A stretch of 64,000 nucleotides of DNA from Vibrio mexicanus. GTDB lineage: Bacteria > Pseudomonadota > Gammaproteobacteria > Enterobacterales > Vibrionaceae. The DNA is taken from the NCBI RefSeq assembly GCF_001012815.1, contig NZ_JYJP01000090.1:105882-169881 (forward strand), given 5' to 3'. Position 1 is the first letter of the stretch, and every line of letters begins with the position of its first letter. Both the position numbers and the translations under genes were made by a program. The notes beneath the pieces were generated by a model that saw only the letters and a program-made list of their open reading frames with translations, ran no database searches and was not told the DNA's origin. Positions 11,562-22,250 of the stretch are shown one piece after another.

Positions 11562-12428
11562 TTACATCTGTGCGTCTGAAAGCAAGTCAGAGTTGACCAC
11601 CAAATTACGTACACCGTGTGCGTGGTCTTCGTTGAAAATGTTGTCTTTACACCAGTTACCCACGGTGAGTAAGTCAACTTTAGCCACTTTTGGTCTTACG
11701 CTCCAAGTCACCTGATATGGCGAGCCTTTGGTGTTGTATGCCGGGCCAGTTGTTGAACCTAGGTACTCTATAGGCTTACCAGTGTCATCTGGCATGTTTG
11801 TCGCTTGGAAATAACCATTTCGTTTGGAGACTTTAGCCAGCTGATTGAAGTTCAGAGCGTTACGGTCGTTGACTAGAACAAACACTTGGGTTTCCACACG
11901 CAACTGCGGGTTTACTGTTGCGTCGTTTGAACATGCACCTAACGTGGCACCTGGTGTGACTTTGGCCGTGGTATGTACGAAGTGTACTTCAATGGTGTCG
12001 CCGGCGTTTAGGCCACCATGATCGCTGCGACATACATTTGAGTCAAAACGTTTTGCTTCACTTAAACTTAAAGAGCCGCTGTAGCGATAACCGGTACCAA
12101 AGCCATTGCCGTCACCGTTACCAGCAAATTTATTGAACTCCCCGCCAGCATGTTCAGCGTTTTTGTGAAAATGGATATTACATAGATTCATCTCTGTGGA
12201 TTGAGGCGCTATGCTGAAAGTATTCGGGTTGTTGCCTGATAGGTCATCAATGTTACGTGGTGACTGAGGTCCGTACCCTTTTCCGTTGGTGTTCTGCGCA
12301 AGCGCAGCACGTTGTTTTTGAATGTGTTGATCATCGACGATCTGACTCGTTTCTGCCGATGTCGAAAATGAGGCTGCAATAAATACAGCCACGACTGAGG
12401 CTTTATGTAAATGCATGACGTTGTCCAT
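11562..12428 (-). CDS. Delta-class carbonic anhydrase, exported
   Basis: 288 residues with an N-terminal signal peptide (VVAVFIAASFSTSAE). The block NLCNIHFHKNAEHAGGEF holds the HFH...H zinc ligands of the delta-type (CA_like) family first known from diatoms and found in many vibrios. Downstream LNAGDTIEVHFVHTT and several cysteines (LCNI, VCRS, GACS, NWCKD), probably disulfide-bonded in the periplasm, also fit. Predicted to hydrate CO2 to bicarbonate outside the cytoplasm. The family is recognised from memory of the motif, not from a search. Confidence 0.78.
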   Translation of the reverse strand: MDNVMHLHKASVVAVFIAASFSTSAETSQIVDDQHIQKQRAALAQNTNGKGYGPQSPRNIDDLSGNNPNTFSIAPQSTEMNLCNIHFHKNAEHAGGEFNKFAGNGDGNGFGTGYRYSGSLSLSEAKRFDSNVCRSDHGGLNAGDTIEVHFVHTTAKVTPGATLGACSNDATVNPQLRVETQVFVLVNDRNALNFNQLAKVSKRNGYFQATNMPDDTGKPIEYLGSTTGPAYNTKGSPYQVTWSVRPKVAKVDLLTVGNWCKDNIFNEDHAHGVRNLVVNSDLLSDAQM

Positions 12429-12659
12429 TTGAGCTTGTAGTAATTAGTATTTTGTTTATCCAAATTTCCATTTGGAAATATGACTATAAGTGCTCTTCGT
12501 GACAGGCAAATACTTATTTGAATGAAATGAGAAAAATGTTCAGATATTATGTATTCCATTGCATAAAATTGTAAATAAAAAGATGCGTCCATTAAAAAAC
12601 AGCCGAATTATTCAATAATAAAATGAGCCAGTTAACTCTATGTAAATTAAGGAATTAAA

Positions 12660-13010
12660 ATGTCAATAAGCCTAGTCAGAACGTTTGTTTTCGCTGTCAT
12701 TGTTTTATTTTCAATAACCGTTCAGGCGAGTGAAAGAGCAAAAGTGGGTTGGCAGAAGATAGAACAAGGGGCACTCGTTGTGGATGTGCGTACACCAGGA
12801 GAGTTTGAACAAGGCCATCTAGAGGATGCCTTGAACTATCCGCTCGCTGAATTAGATACGCATTTTAATGGGGTAGACAAGAACACAGAGATTGTCTTGT
12901 ACTGCCGTAGCGGGAATCGCTCGGGTCAGGCATTTCAGTATCTGAAAGCTCAAGGGTTCACCAATCTTCAGAATGCGGGCGGGCTGCAAGAGATGTTGGA
13001 AAATCAATAA
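12660..13010 (+). CDS. Periplasmic rhodanese-like sulfurtransferase
   Basis: 116 residues: signal peptide (about residues 1-24, ending VQAS), then one rhodanese domain with LVVDVRTPGEFEQGHL and the active-site loop CRSGNRSG, whose first Cys carries the persulfide. It resembles PspE/GlpE-type single-domain proteins. The substrate is unknown. A terminator follows the stop directly. Confidence 0.85.
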   Translation: MSISLVRTFVFAVIVLFSITVQASERAKVGWQKIEQGALVVDVRTPGEFEQGHLEDALNYPLAELDTHFNGVDKNTEIVLYCRSGNRSGQAFQYLKAQGFTNLQNAGGLQEMLENQ

Positions 13011-13037
13011 AAAAGGTGCCTTACAAGCACCTTTTTT
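13009..13037. terminator. Bidirectional terminator, rhodanese / purU
   Basis: AAAAAAGGTGC / GCACCTTTTTT with a 7-nt loop, between two convergent genes. Confidence 0.85.
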
Positions 13038-13050
13038 AGGTCAAGTCGGA

Positions 13051-13884
13051 TTACAAAATAACCGTCTTGTTACCGTAGACAAATACGTGGTCGTTGAGCA
13101 CTTTGTTCAAAGCTTTACTCAATACATTTTTCTCAACGTCTCGACCTGCTTGCGCCATATCTTTTGCACTAAAGTTATGGTCGACAGGAATAACGTCTTG
13201 TTTGATGATTGGACCTTCATCAAGATCGTTGGTAACGAAGTGAGCCGTCGCACCAATGATTTTTACACCGCGCTCGTAGGCTTGCTGATATGGCTTAGCA
13301 CCAATGAATGCTGGCAAGAAGCTGTGGTGGATATTGATGATCTTGTGGTTGTACTTCTCAACGAACCCAGGTGTCAGTACGCGCATGTATTTCGCTAAAA
13401 CGAGATAATCCGCTTCGTATTGATCGACAACTTCAAGGACTTTCGCTTCGTGTTCTTCGCGATTTAACCCTTCATGCGATACGCAGTGATAAGGGATATC
13501 GAAACGTTCCGTTAGGCTTTGTAGGACATCGTAGTTACCAACAACAGCAGCGATCTCCACATCCAAGCTACCATCGAAGTTCTTCATCAAGATATCACCA
13601 AGACAGTGTGCTTCTTTCGTTACCAAAACAACAATGCGTTTACGAGAAGAGCTAACCAATTTGCGCTTTGCGCCTTGAGGCAGAGCTTGGTCTAGATCCG
13701 CTAGAAATGTTTCATCGTTAAAATAACCTTCCAGCTCGGTACGCATGAAAAAATGACCGCTGGTATTATCCACAAATTCATTATTGTGAATAATGTTTAA
13801 CTGATGCTTGTAACATATATTGGTGATCTTAGAGATTAGCCCCGGCGCGTCGGAACAATGCGTGAGTAGTGTTTTCTTTTCCAT
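13051..13884 (-). CDS. purU: Formyltetrahydrofolate deformylase
   Basis: Hydrolyses 10-formyl-THF to THF and formate, supplying formate for purine synthesis and balancing one-carbon pools. 277 residues: an N-terminal ACT domain (about 1-80, LLTHCSDAPGLISKITN) and a formyltransferase-type catalytic domain with NIHHSFLPAFIGAKPY, IIGATAHFVTNDLDEGPII. All expected blocks are intact. Confidence 0.95.
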   Translation of the reverse strand: MEKKTLLTHCSDAPGLISKITNICYKHQLNIIHNNEFVDNTSGHFFMRTELEGYFNDETFLADLDQALPQGAKRKLVSSSRKRIVVLVTKEAHCLGDILMKNFDGSLDVEIAAVVGNYDVLQSLTERFDIPYHCVSHEGLNREEHEAKVLEVVDQYEADYLVLAKYMRVLTPGFVEKYNHKIINIHHSFLPAFIGAKPYQQAYERGVKIIGATAHFVTNDLDEGPIIKQDVIPVDHNFSAKDMAQAGRDVEKNVLSKALNKVLNDHVFVYGNKTVIL

Positions 13885-14098
13885 TTCCTATAACTTCCGT
13901 GAATTATTTTTTTTGATCTTTAAATTAATTTTGGGCGGTTGAACGGTGAACCATGCCGCAGTATCGAAGCTATAATTAATCTATTATCACGTTGGTTTCA
14001 ACAAAAAACCGCTTGCAGGTGTAGCGTTTCAGTGTTGCTTTCAATGTGTTTTGTTGGAGATTCTTTCCTCTAATTTAGAGTGTTTCAAGGTGGTACTT

Positions 14099-14299
14099 AT
14101 GGATAAAGAGCTTCTAGCCCGTAAATTGTATGTCGAGCGCGTGAGCGCCCTAGTCGGTGACCATGAACTTGATGAACAGCTTCTTTCAGAAATGTGGGAA
14201 AGCAAGGCTTCACCTTCCGATGCAGCAAAAGCGATGCTGTCTGAAGACAACGGATTCGATGGTCCTGCTTGGCTATCTCGCTATTTGAATCGAAAGTAG
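14099..14299 (+). CDS. Small conserved-looking hypothetical protein
   Basis: 66 residues starting at an ATG at 14099 (MDKELLARKLYVERV). Acidic and probably helical; no domain recognised. It stands alone between purU and yoaA. The longer frame upstream of 14099 has no support. The coding pattern and solitary position suggest a real Vibrio small protein, but I cannot name it. Confidence 0.5.
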   Translation: MDKELLARKLYVERVSALVGDHELDEQLLSEMWESKASPSDAAKAMLSEDNGFDGPAWLSRYLNRK

Positions 14300-14370
14300 T
14301 TTAAACAGAAAGTAGCATAAACCCAACTTAACAACGCACTTCCATACTGAGTGCTACACTCCTAATTTCT

Positions 14371-14402
14371 CGGGCGCGAATCGATCAAATTGGTTCGCGC
14401 CC
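14371..14402. terminator. GC-rich hairpin upstream of yoaA
   Basis: 10-bp stem CGGGCGCGAA / TTCGCGCCCG with a 12-nt loop. It lacks a T tract, so it may be an RNA hairpin rather than a true intrinsic terminator for the gene at 14099. Confidence 0.45.
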
Positions 14403-14453
14403 GATTCGTAAACCTGCCATAATCTTTATCCCTTAATTGATTCTAATACTGGC

Positions 14454-16366
14454 ATGATTTCTAAAACCTTTTCTTCTGATGGTGCACTGGGTAAAGCAAT
14501 ACCGGGTTTTCAGCCACGCCAAGCACAGCTTGATATGGCAGAAGCCGTTCATAAAGCGATCAAAGATGAAGGTCAGTTAGTAGTCGAAGCGGGTACGGGT
14601 ACGGGTAAGACTTTCGCCTACTTGGTTCCTGCATTGTTAAGTGGCAAGAAAACCATCATCAGTACCGGCTCTAAAAACCTGCAGGAACAGCTCTACCATA
14701 GAGATCTACCTCTAATGACGTCTGCACTCGGTTTCTACGGGCAGGTTGCTTTGTTAAAAGGGCGGGCTAACTACCTGTGTTTAGACCGTTTAAGCAGGCA
14801 GATGCTTGAGAGTCATGGCCATCATGCTGACCCAACGTTATTGTCTCAACTGGTTAAGGTGCGCAGTTGGGCGTCAGAAACAAAAACTGGTGACCTCGGC
14901 GACTGCGAAGAGATTGCTGAAGATAGCCTGTTATTCCGACCATTACCTCTACCAACGATAACTGCTTAGGCAAAGAGTGCCCCGCATACAGTGAGTGCTT
15001 TGTGCTGAAAGCGAGAAAAAAAGCGTTGGATGCGGATTTGGTGGTGGTAAACCATCACTTGTTCTTAGCCGATTTAGCCATTAAAGAGACCGGTTTTGGA
15101 GAACTGATCCCAGAAGCCGATGTGTTTATCTTCGATGAGGCTCATCAGCTACCGGATATCGCGAGTCAGTATTTCGGACAATCTGTGTCGAGCCGCCAAA
15201 TTCAAGAGCTTGCGAAAGACATCGAAATTGGATATCGCACTGAAGCCAAAGACATGAGACAGCTTCAGAAGGTGGCAGAAAAGTTGGTTCAAACCAGTTC
15301 TGATATGCGTATTACTCTCGGTGAGCCCGGCTTTCGTGGTAATTGGCGCGAGGCTTTGAACTCGCCATCGATAAAACGCGATGTTGAACGATTACTGGAA
15401 ACCCTCGATTTTGCAGTCGATGTGTTGAAGTTGGCGCTTGGACGCTCGCAACTGCTCGATGCGGCCTTTGAGCGAGCCAATCTTATCAAAGGGCGAATTG
15501 ATCGAGTCTGTGATGTTTCCATTACTGGATATTCTTACTGGTTTGATACGACGCCGCGCCATTTCAGTTTACACATCACGCCGCTTTCGGTGGCAGATAA
15601 GTTTCATGAACAGATAGAGATGAAGCAAGGTTCATGGATCTTCACATCCGCAACACTGGCGGTGGGTGAAGATTTTGGTCACTTTACTTCTCGCTTAGGT
15701 TTAACTCCAAGCCAGCAGTTCTCTTTACCAAGCCCGTTTGATTATCAGACGCAAGCCCGTTTATGCGTGCCCAGATACCTTCCAGAGCCGAACTCCCCTG
15801 GCATGGCGGAAAAACTGGTGCGTTTGCTTGGCCCTGTGATTGAACAAAACCAAGGGCGCTGTTTCTTTTTGTGTACTTCTCACAGCATGATGCGCGAGTT
15901 AGGTGAACGCTTTAGAGAAACTCTAACTGTACCGGTGCTTATGCAGGGCGAAACCAGTAAGCAAAAAACTCTGGCCGAGTTTATGGAGTTGGGCAATGCC
16001 TTGCTAGTTGCGACGGGGGCGTTTTGGGAAGGGATTGATGTTAGAGGTGACGCATTAAGCTGTGTTATTATCGATAAATTGCCATTTACGGCACCTGATG
16101 ATCCGCTTTTGAAAGCTCGGATCGAAGATTGTCAGCTAAAAGGCGGCGAGCCTTTTGCTCAGGTGCAGTTGCCTGATGCGGTTATTACTCTCAAGCAGGG
16201 TGTAGGTCGTCTGATTCGCGACAAAACGGATCGCGGCGCATTGATCATTTGCGACAATCGCTTAGTAACTCGAGACTACGGCGGTATCTTTTTGGCTAGT
16301 TTGCCATCGATACCGAGAACTCGGGATTTGAACATTATTAAAGACTTTTTAAGTCAGCAAAAATAG
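14454..16366 (+). CDS. yoaA: DinG-family ATP-dependent helicase YoaA (one-base break)
   Basis: XPD/DinG-type Fe-S SF2 helicase; in E. coli YoaA works with HolC in replication-damage repair. Walker [11 protein letters not shown] lies at residues 45-54, DEAH in FDEAHQLPD, and motif VI in [13 protein letters not shown]. The frame is broken by one missing C in the run at 14936-14937. Repair restores [12 protein letters not shown], the cysteines of the Fe-S cluster, and gives 637 residues (E. coli 636). tsaB follows 19 bp later as in other gammaproteobacteria. Confidence 0.93.
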
Positions 16367-16385
16367 AAAAGAAACAGAGATACTC

Positions 16386-17087
16386 ATGAGCGCAAAAATT
16401 CTTGCCTTGGACACCGCGACAGAAAACTGTTCAGTCGCGCTGATTGACGGTGATAAAACTTTCTTCTGCAGTGAAGTTGCCCCTCGCGACCACACGAAAA
16501 AGATCCTACCTATGGTGGATGAAGTACTGAAAGAGGCAGGCCTTAAGTTAGCGGATGTCGACGCCTTAGCATTCGGCCGAGGCCCGGGTAGCTTTACGGG
16601 TGTTCGAATTGGCATTGGTATTGCACAAGGTTTAGGGTTTGGTGCTGAGCTTCCAATGATCGGTGTCTCAACGCTTAAAGCAATGGCGCAAGGTAGTTAC
16701 CGCGTTCACAGCGCAGAGCAGGTTGCGTGTGCGATTGATGCTCGCATGAGCGAAGTGTATTGGGGCCGTTTTGAGCGTCAACAAGATGGCGATTGGGTGG
16801 AAGTTGATGCAGAGTGCGTCATTCCGCCAGCACTCTTAGCTGAAAAAGTGAAAGAAACATCTGGTGAGTGGACTCAAGCGGGTACTGGTTGGGATGCTTA
16901 CGCAGAAGAGTTAGCCCCTTTAAGTCTGCCGACAAAAGCCGGTGAAGTGCTGTACCCAGATGCGCGTGATATTGCGTTTTTGGCTCAATTTGAGTTTGCC
17001 AAAGGCAACACCGTTGACGCAGAAACAGCAAGCCCAGTTTATCTGCGTGACAAAGTGGCTTGGAAGAAGCTTCCGGGGCGCGAGTAA
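16386..17087 (+). CDS. tsaB: tRNA threonylcarbamoyladenosine biosynthesis protein TsaB
   Basis: Partner of TsaD and TsaE in making t6A37 on ANN-decoding tRNAs. 233 residues, normal length. ASKHA-fold motifs [14 protein letters not shown], the conserved [20 protein letters not shown], and [15 protein letters not shown] are present. Downstream of yoaA and probably in the same transcript. Confidence 0.95.
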   Translation: MSAKILALDTATENCSVALIDGDKTFFCSEVAPRDHTKKILPMVDEVLKEAGLKLADVDALAFGRGPGSFTGVRIGIGIAQGLGFGAELPMIGVSTLKAMAQGSYRVHSAEQVACAIDARMSEVYWGRFERQQDGDWVEVDAECVIPPALLAEKVKETSGEWTQAGTGWDAYAEELAPLSLPTKAGEVLYPDARDIAFLAQFEFAKGNTVDAETASPVYLRDKVAWKKLPGRE

Positions 17088-17166
17088 AGCTTTAGTTAGA
17101 AGGCTTAAGCACGGTGAGTATTCACTGTGCTTTGCTTTGAATATTTAGGTAGGGATAAGGAGTTTT

Positions 17167-17469
17167 ATGGTTTCCATAAACGGTTTGCCCCCAGCGGCGA
17201 TACCGGGCTCGAATCGCTCGAATAAAGCGAATCGTCAACAGGTTAAGAAAACCGAAGCCGGCACCTCTGTTGGTCAACCAACCAAGGTGGCTAACGCTGT
17301 CTCTCAATCCATCCGACACCTTAATGAATCTGACTTAAAGCAACCCAATCTACAGTACGATTTGCCGGAAGGCAGAGGAAGAAAAGCCATGGAACAGTAT
17401 ATGGATGTGATGAATCAAGCCAAACGAGAGGAACTAAATCGTTTGATTGGCGTCGATATCTACATCTAA
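17167..17469 (+). CDS. Hypothetical protein between tsaB and slp
   Basis: 100 residues, starting with ATG preceded by GGGATAAGGAGT, a good ribosome site. The N-terminal half is basic, low complexity and probably disordered. The C-terminal third is helical (GRKAMEQYMDVMNQAKREEL). No domain recognised. The strong start site and tight spacing on both sides make it a likely real gene of the tsaB-slp transcript. Confidence 0.6.
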   Translation: MVSINGLPPAAIPGSNRSNKANRQQVKKTEAGTSVGQPTKVANAVSQSIRHLNESDLKQPNLQYDLPEGRGRKAMEQYMDVMNQAKREELNRLIGVDIYI

Positions 17470-17506
17470 TTTTGCACTTACAACCCTGCAGTATCTTGGA
17501 GTCGTT

Positions 17507-18066
17507 ATGTCTTTGTTCTCTCCCAAAATATTCACCATTGCTCTCTTTTCCGTTTTTCTTACCGCTTGTTCATCGTTACCGGAAAATCTCGATACCACGA
17601 ATGAATCCGTTGTCACGGATTACCAGTTGTGGGTGAACATGAAAGACAGCACTGATGCAGAAGTTCGCTTAGGTGGCGTGATTGCAAGCGTGACTAACTT
17701 AGAAGACAGAACGCGCGTTGAGGTTGTTAATCTGCCGATCGACTCGGTTGGCAAACCAGATATCAATCTTGACCCAGAAGGCCGCTTCGTCGCGTACGTG
17801 GATGGGTTTGTAGATCCTGTTAGCCTAGCTCAAGGCCGATTAATTACCTTCTTGGGCCAAAGCAAGAGTCGGAAGTCGCAAAAGTGGGTGAGTATGATTA
17901 CCGTTTTCCTGTTCTAAAGAGTAAGGGCTTCCATCTGTGGCGAATTGAAGAACGTATTATCATGCATGATTACGATGACTTTGGTTTGTACCCTTGCCGC
18001 AGCCTTTACTGTCGAGATTTCCATTACGGGCCGCGAGAAGGGCGCGTCATTCAACAAGTTAGATAA
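17507..18066 (+). CDS. slp: Slp-family outer membrane lipoprotein (one-base break)
   Basis: Signal peptide with lipobox FLTAC, so the mature lipoprotein begins at Cys. The family body (LGGVIASVTNLEDRTRVEVV; RFVAYVDGFVDP) continues in another frame with GEYDYRFPVLKSKGFHLW. One base restored at GG 17871-17872 joins them and gives 186 residues (E. coli Slp 188). Slp proteins are starvation or stationary-phase lipoproteins of unknown mechanism. The upstream part of the frame before 17507 is ignored because the lipobox fixes the start. Confidence 0.85.
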
Positions 18067-18083
18067 GGCGTTCCCCCATTCAA

Positions 18084-18953
18084 ATGTTCGAGAATCAGTA
18101 CCCTGTTTCAAGTGGCCATATCGCAGCGCTTGAAATAGGGGATGCCAACATGAGCCCCATCTCCATTGTTTTTCTGCATGGTTGGTTAGATAACGCGGCA
18201 AGCTTTGAAACAACCATGTTGGCTTTGCATGCCATTGCATCCTCCTTTCACCTTTGTGCCATCGATTTACCGGGGCATGGCAACTCAACGCATAAGCCAA
18301 ACAGTAACTTTTATCCTTTTCATGACTACATCGACGATCTTAACCAGTTTTTGCGCATACTTTCGCCAAACAGGTGTCTATTAGTGGGTCATTCGCTTGG
18401 TGCATTAATCGCGAGTTGCTATAGTGCAGCGTTTCCTGAAAAAGTCTCTGGGCTTGTTCAAATTGAGGGTTATGGCCCGCTCTCGGAACAAGAGGAAAGT
18501 TCGGTTTCTCGGTTGCGTCAAGGCGTACAGAGTCGAGACCGTGTCCGAAAAAAGCCACGTAGATTATTGTCATCTGTAGAAGAAGCGGTTGCCCGCAGGG
18601 CAAAGGTGAATGAAATCGCAGGTGAACTCATCGCCCCAGTTGTAAAGCGAGGGATTGTCGCTGCTGAAGGTCGTTATGCTTGGAAACACGACAGCAAACT
18701 ACAAACGGACTCATTGTACCGGATGTCGCCATCACATGCTGCGCAGGTGATGAAAGAGATTCAATGCCCCATGCTGACCATTTTGGGAGAGCAAGGCTTT
18801 GAACACATACACAGCCAAAGTGAAATAAGAGGCGACGAGCGAGAATTAGGTACTGAGCGTCAACGGGTTGTCATCGAAGGTGGTCATCATTGTCACTTAG
18901 AGTCTCCGGTTAGAGTAAGTGACCTAATATTTGGCTTAGTTAACAAAATTTAA
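18084..18953 (+). CDS. Alpha/beta hydrolase
   Basis: 289 residues with the fold's usual markers: the oxyanion region [13 protein letters not shown], the nucleophile elbow GHSLGA, and the C-terminal His in [14 protein letters not shown]. The substrate cannot be told. It starts 18 bp after slp and precedes fadD, so a lipid or acyl-ester substrate is possible but unproven. Confidence 0.85.
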   Translation: MFENQYPVSSGHIAALEIGDANMSPISIVFLHGWLDNAASFETTMLALHAIASSFHLCAIDLPGHGNSTHKPNSNFYPFHDYIDDLNQFLRILSPNRCLLVGHSLGALIASCYSAAFPEKVSGLVQIEGYGPLSEQEESSVSRLRQGVQSRDRVRKKPRRLLSSVEEAVARRAKVNEIAGELIAPVVKRGIVAAEGRYAWKHDSKLQTDSLYRMSPSHAAQVMKEIQCPMLTILGEQGFEHIHSQSEIRGDERELGTERQRVVIEGGHHCHLESPVRVSDLIFGLVNKI

Positions 18954-19080
18954 ACAAGTGTTTGAGCGTTACGTGCTCAAGTGCTTCGCCTATGCTGTAA
19001 TACGATCACTAAATGGTATAAGTCGTAATCATAACAATATATTAACCGTTTACAGCGCGGTAAGAATGAGGAGTTTTCCC

Positions 19081-20774
19081 GTGGAAAAACCATGGCTATC
19101 ACGTTACCCAAGTGACGTACCTGAAACCATCAATCCAGACCAGTACCCGTCATTAGTAGAAATGTTCGAGCAGTCAGTACAAAAGTACGCTGACCAACCA
19201 GCATTCATGAACATGGGTTCTGTCATGACTTTCCGTAAGCTGGAAGAGCGCAGCCGAGCATTTGCAGCCTACCTGCAGAACGAGTTAAAGCTTGAGAAAG
19301 GCGACCGCGTTGCCTTGATGATGCCAAACTTGCTGCAATACCCTGTTGCGCTATTTGGTGTTCTGCGCGCAGGTATGATTGCGGTGAACGTAAACCCACT
19401 TTACACGCCGCGCGAGCTAGAGCATCAGTTGAACGACTCTGGCGCAAAAGCAATCGTGATTGTTTCAAACTTTGCCAACACCCTAGAACAGGTTGTAGAG
19501 AACACACCTGTTAAACACGTTGTCTTAACCAGCCTTGGTCAAATGTTACCAAGAGCGAAAGGGACAATCGTAGACTTCGTGGTGAAATACGTAAAAGGCA
19601 TGGTACCTAAGTATGACCTACCTGGCGCGATTTCGATGCGTAAAGCGCTTCACAAAGGTCGCCGCCTACAATACGTGAAACCGTTTATGTCAGGCGATGA
19701 CATTGCCTTCTTACAGTACACCGGCGGCACAACAGGTGTGGCGAAAGGTGCGATCCTGACTCACCGCAATATGATTGCGAACGTGATGCAAGCAAAAGGG
19801 CTTATGGTCCAGTGCTTTCCGATGGTCGTGAGCTGGTGGTCACAGCTCTACCGCTTTACCACATCTTCGCATTGACGGTGAACTGTCTATTGTTCATGGA
19901 GCTGGGAGGACGAAACCTTCTGATCACCAACCCGCGTGATATTCCGGGTTTTATCAAAGAGCTTCAGAAGTACCCATTCACCGCTATTACAGGTGTGAAC
20001 ACACTGTTTAACGCATTAGTGAACAACGAAGATTTCCACGAGCTTGATTTCAGTAACCTGCGTCTTGCAGTCGGCGGCGGTATGGCCGTTCAACGTGCGG
20101 TCGCTGAGCAATGGAAGAAAACGACAGGTTGTTATCTATTGGAAGGCTATGGCCTAACAGAGTGTTCTCCATTGGTTGCGGCATACCCACACGATCTTGT
20201 GGACTACAATGGCTCAATTGGTTTACCAGTGCCATCAACAGAAGTTCGTATTGTTGATGAAGAAGGTAACCCAGTTGCAAGTGATGGCGTTGGTGAGTTG
20301 CAGGTAAGAGGCCCGCAAGTAATGCAAGGTTACTGGCAGCGTACTGAAGCAACCAAAGAAGTCATCAACAGTGAAGGCTGGTTATCAACAGGCGACATTG
20401 TGAAGTTTGATGAGGAAGGCTTCTTACATATCGTCGACCGTAAGAAAGATATGATCCTAGTCTCTGGCTTCAATGTTTACCCGAATGAAATTGAAGACGT
20501 GGTGGCAATGCACGGTAAAGTGCTGGAAGTTGCGGCTATCGGTCAAGAACATGAAGTATCTGGAGAAGTGGTTAAGATCTACGTTGTGAAGCGTGATCCA
20601 AGCTTAACTAAGGACGAAGTGATTGCACACTGTCGTGAGCACTTAACAGGCTACAAAGTACCTAAGCTCGTTGAGTTTAAAGAAGATCTGCCAAAGACAA
20701 ACGTTGGTAAGATTCTACGCCGTGTTCTTCGTGAAGAGAACGAAGCAGAGCTTGCGAAACGCGAAGCAAGCTAA
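19081..20774 (+). CDS. fadD: Long-chain fatty acyl-CoA ligase FadD (one-base break)
   Basis: Activates fatty acids to acyl-CoA for beta-oxidation. GTG start at 19081 follows AATGAGGAG and gives [14 protein letters not shown], aligning with the enteric start; the frame upstream is not coding. The AMP-binding loop is [12 protein letters not shown] (about residues 213-224), the signature GEL/TGD and C-terminal NVGKILRR. One G missing in the run at 19798-19800 breaks the frame; repair reads [17 protein letters not shown] and yields 564 residues (E. coli 561). Highly conserved on both sides, so a sequencing slip is the simplest explanation. Confidence 0.95.
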
Positions 20775-20836
20775 TGAAAGGGTGGCGACAGGGTCTTTTT
20801 GCTAAGGCCAAAGCAACCACCTACTATTAATGATAG

Positions 20837-20867
20837 AATGCTAGCCTAACAAGCTAGCATTTTTTGT
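20837..20867 (+). terminator. Terminator of fadD
   Basis: 9-bp stem AATGCTAGC / GCTAGCATT with a 7-nt loop followed by TTTTGTTTTT. Confidence 0.85.
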
Positions 20868-20898
20868 TTTTCAGCATAATTGACTCAAAGAGAACCGT

Positions 20899-22014
20899 GT
20901 GAACTATCAAATCATTACGCAATTTAACGACCTAGAACGAGTGTGTAACCAAGCGCGACAAACCGAAGTGGTAATGTTGGATACTGAGTTTGTCCGAACT
21001 CGTACCTACTACCCTCAGCTTGGCCTTATCCAACTCTACGATGGTGAGACTCTATCCTTGATTGACCCAACTGTCTTCGATGATATGAGCCCGTTCGAAG
21101 CGTTGTTAAAAGACAGTTCGGTTCTGAAAGTCCTCCATGCTTGCGGTGAAGATCTGGAAGTTTTTCACAACAGCTTCGGCACTCTACCTTTTCCAATGAT
21201 TGACACTCAAATCATGGCGGCATTTTTAGGTCATGGGTTATCAACCGGATTCGCTTCTCTGGTCAACGAATACGTGAATGTTGAACTTGATAAAAGCGAG
21301 TCTCGCACCGATTGGTTAGCGCGCCCGCTGTCCGAGAAACAGCTAGATTATGCCGCGGCAGACGTGTTCTATCTTCTTCCTCTCTATAACACCCTAGTAG
21401 AGAAGCTAGACAAAACGCCTTGGTCTGATGCTGCCCTTGATGAGTCCGCTCGTTTAGCGGCAAAACGAATTAAGGTCATTAACGCGGACACGGTTTATCG
21501 CGATATTAAAGCTGCGTGGCAGTTGAGCCCAAAACAACTGGCAATCTTAAGACCGTTGGCGGCATGGCGTTACAAAGAGGCGTTGAAGCGTGATTTGGCA
21601 CTGAACTTTGTTTTCAAAGAAGGGGATTTGTTCGAAGTCGCGAAACGCGGCATCACGTCCTACCGAGCCCTAGAAGAAAGTGACATGGATATCCGCTCCG
21701 TGCGTCGCCATGGGCAAAAGCTCGTTTCTATGGTGAAACTTGCGAAACAAACACCGTCTTCGGAGTGGCCGGAAAGTGTGGATCGCATCGTCGATCTTCC
21801 TGGATACAAACAAGACTTCAAAAAGATCAAAGATGTTGTCAAAGAGGTGGCTCAGAAAACGGGCCTAGCGACAGAATTTCTAGCCTCTAAGAAACAGATT
21901 AATCAATACCTGCGTTGGGTAAAGGTTGAACAAAGAAATGTTGAGTCTCTGCCAGACATGTTAACGGGTTGGAGAAAGGCACTTTTTGAAGCGCAGCTTA
22001 ATATTATTTTATAG
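20899..22014 (+). CDS. rnd: Ribonuclease D
   Basis: 3'-5' exoribonuclease that trims tRNA precursors. GTG start after AGAGAACC. DEDD exonuclease motifs: MLDTEFVRTRTYYP, HACGEDLEVF, and QLDYAAADVFYLLPLY (third). An HRDC region follows (LRPLAAWRYKEALKRDLALNF). 371 residues, normal length. Confidence 0.95.
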   Translation: MNYQIITQFNDLERVCNQARQTEVVMLDTEFVRTRTYYPQLGLIQLYDGETLSLIDPTVFDDMSPFEALLKDSSVLKVLHACGEDLEVFHNSFGTLPFPMIDTQIMAAFLGHGLSTGFASLVNEYVNVELDKSESRTDWLARPLSEKQLDYAAADVFYLLPLYNTLVEKLDKTPWSDAALDESARLAAKRIKVINADTVYRDIKAAWQLSPKQLAILRPLAAWRYKEALKRDLALNFVFKEGDLFEVAKRGITSYRALEESDMDIRSVRRHGQKLVSMVKLAKQTPSSEWPESVDRIVDLPGYKQDFKKIKDVVKEVAQKTGLATEFLASKKQINQYLRWVKVEQRNVESLPDMLTGWRKALFEAQLNIIL

Positions 22015-22145
22015 CGCGAAATATATAAATCTTAGCAACCAATTGATTTGATAATGTACAAGTTAGGTGTTTGGTTACATATGCTTAACTTGTTATTATC
22101 ATGTTGAAAATTAAGTGTTTTTTGTAAAAAGTTATGGGTAAATTG

Positions 22146-22159
22146 TTGATCTAGATCAG
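22146..22159 (+). promoter_or_regulatory. FNR-type box with -10 element upstream of the nitrobindin-like gene
   Basis: TTGATCTAGATCAG matches the FNR consensus at nine of ten bases. A -10 hexamer TATAGT lies at 22182-22187. With a start a few bases later (about 22194) the box would be centred near -41.5, the class II activation position. The gene begins at 22251. Confidence 0.55.
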
Positions 22160-22250
22160 TCAATTAACCTATCGCTGAAATTATAGTCGTTCTGCTCAAA
22201 AAAAGAGTGCAAGTGATTGCATTCAAAATAACTATTCAAAAGGAACGATA

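Noticed and set aside
12973..13398. Plus-strand frame antisense to purU
   Set aside because: Antisense shadow of the formyl-THF deformylase gene.
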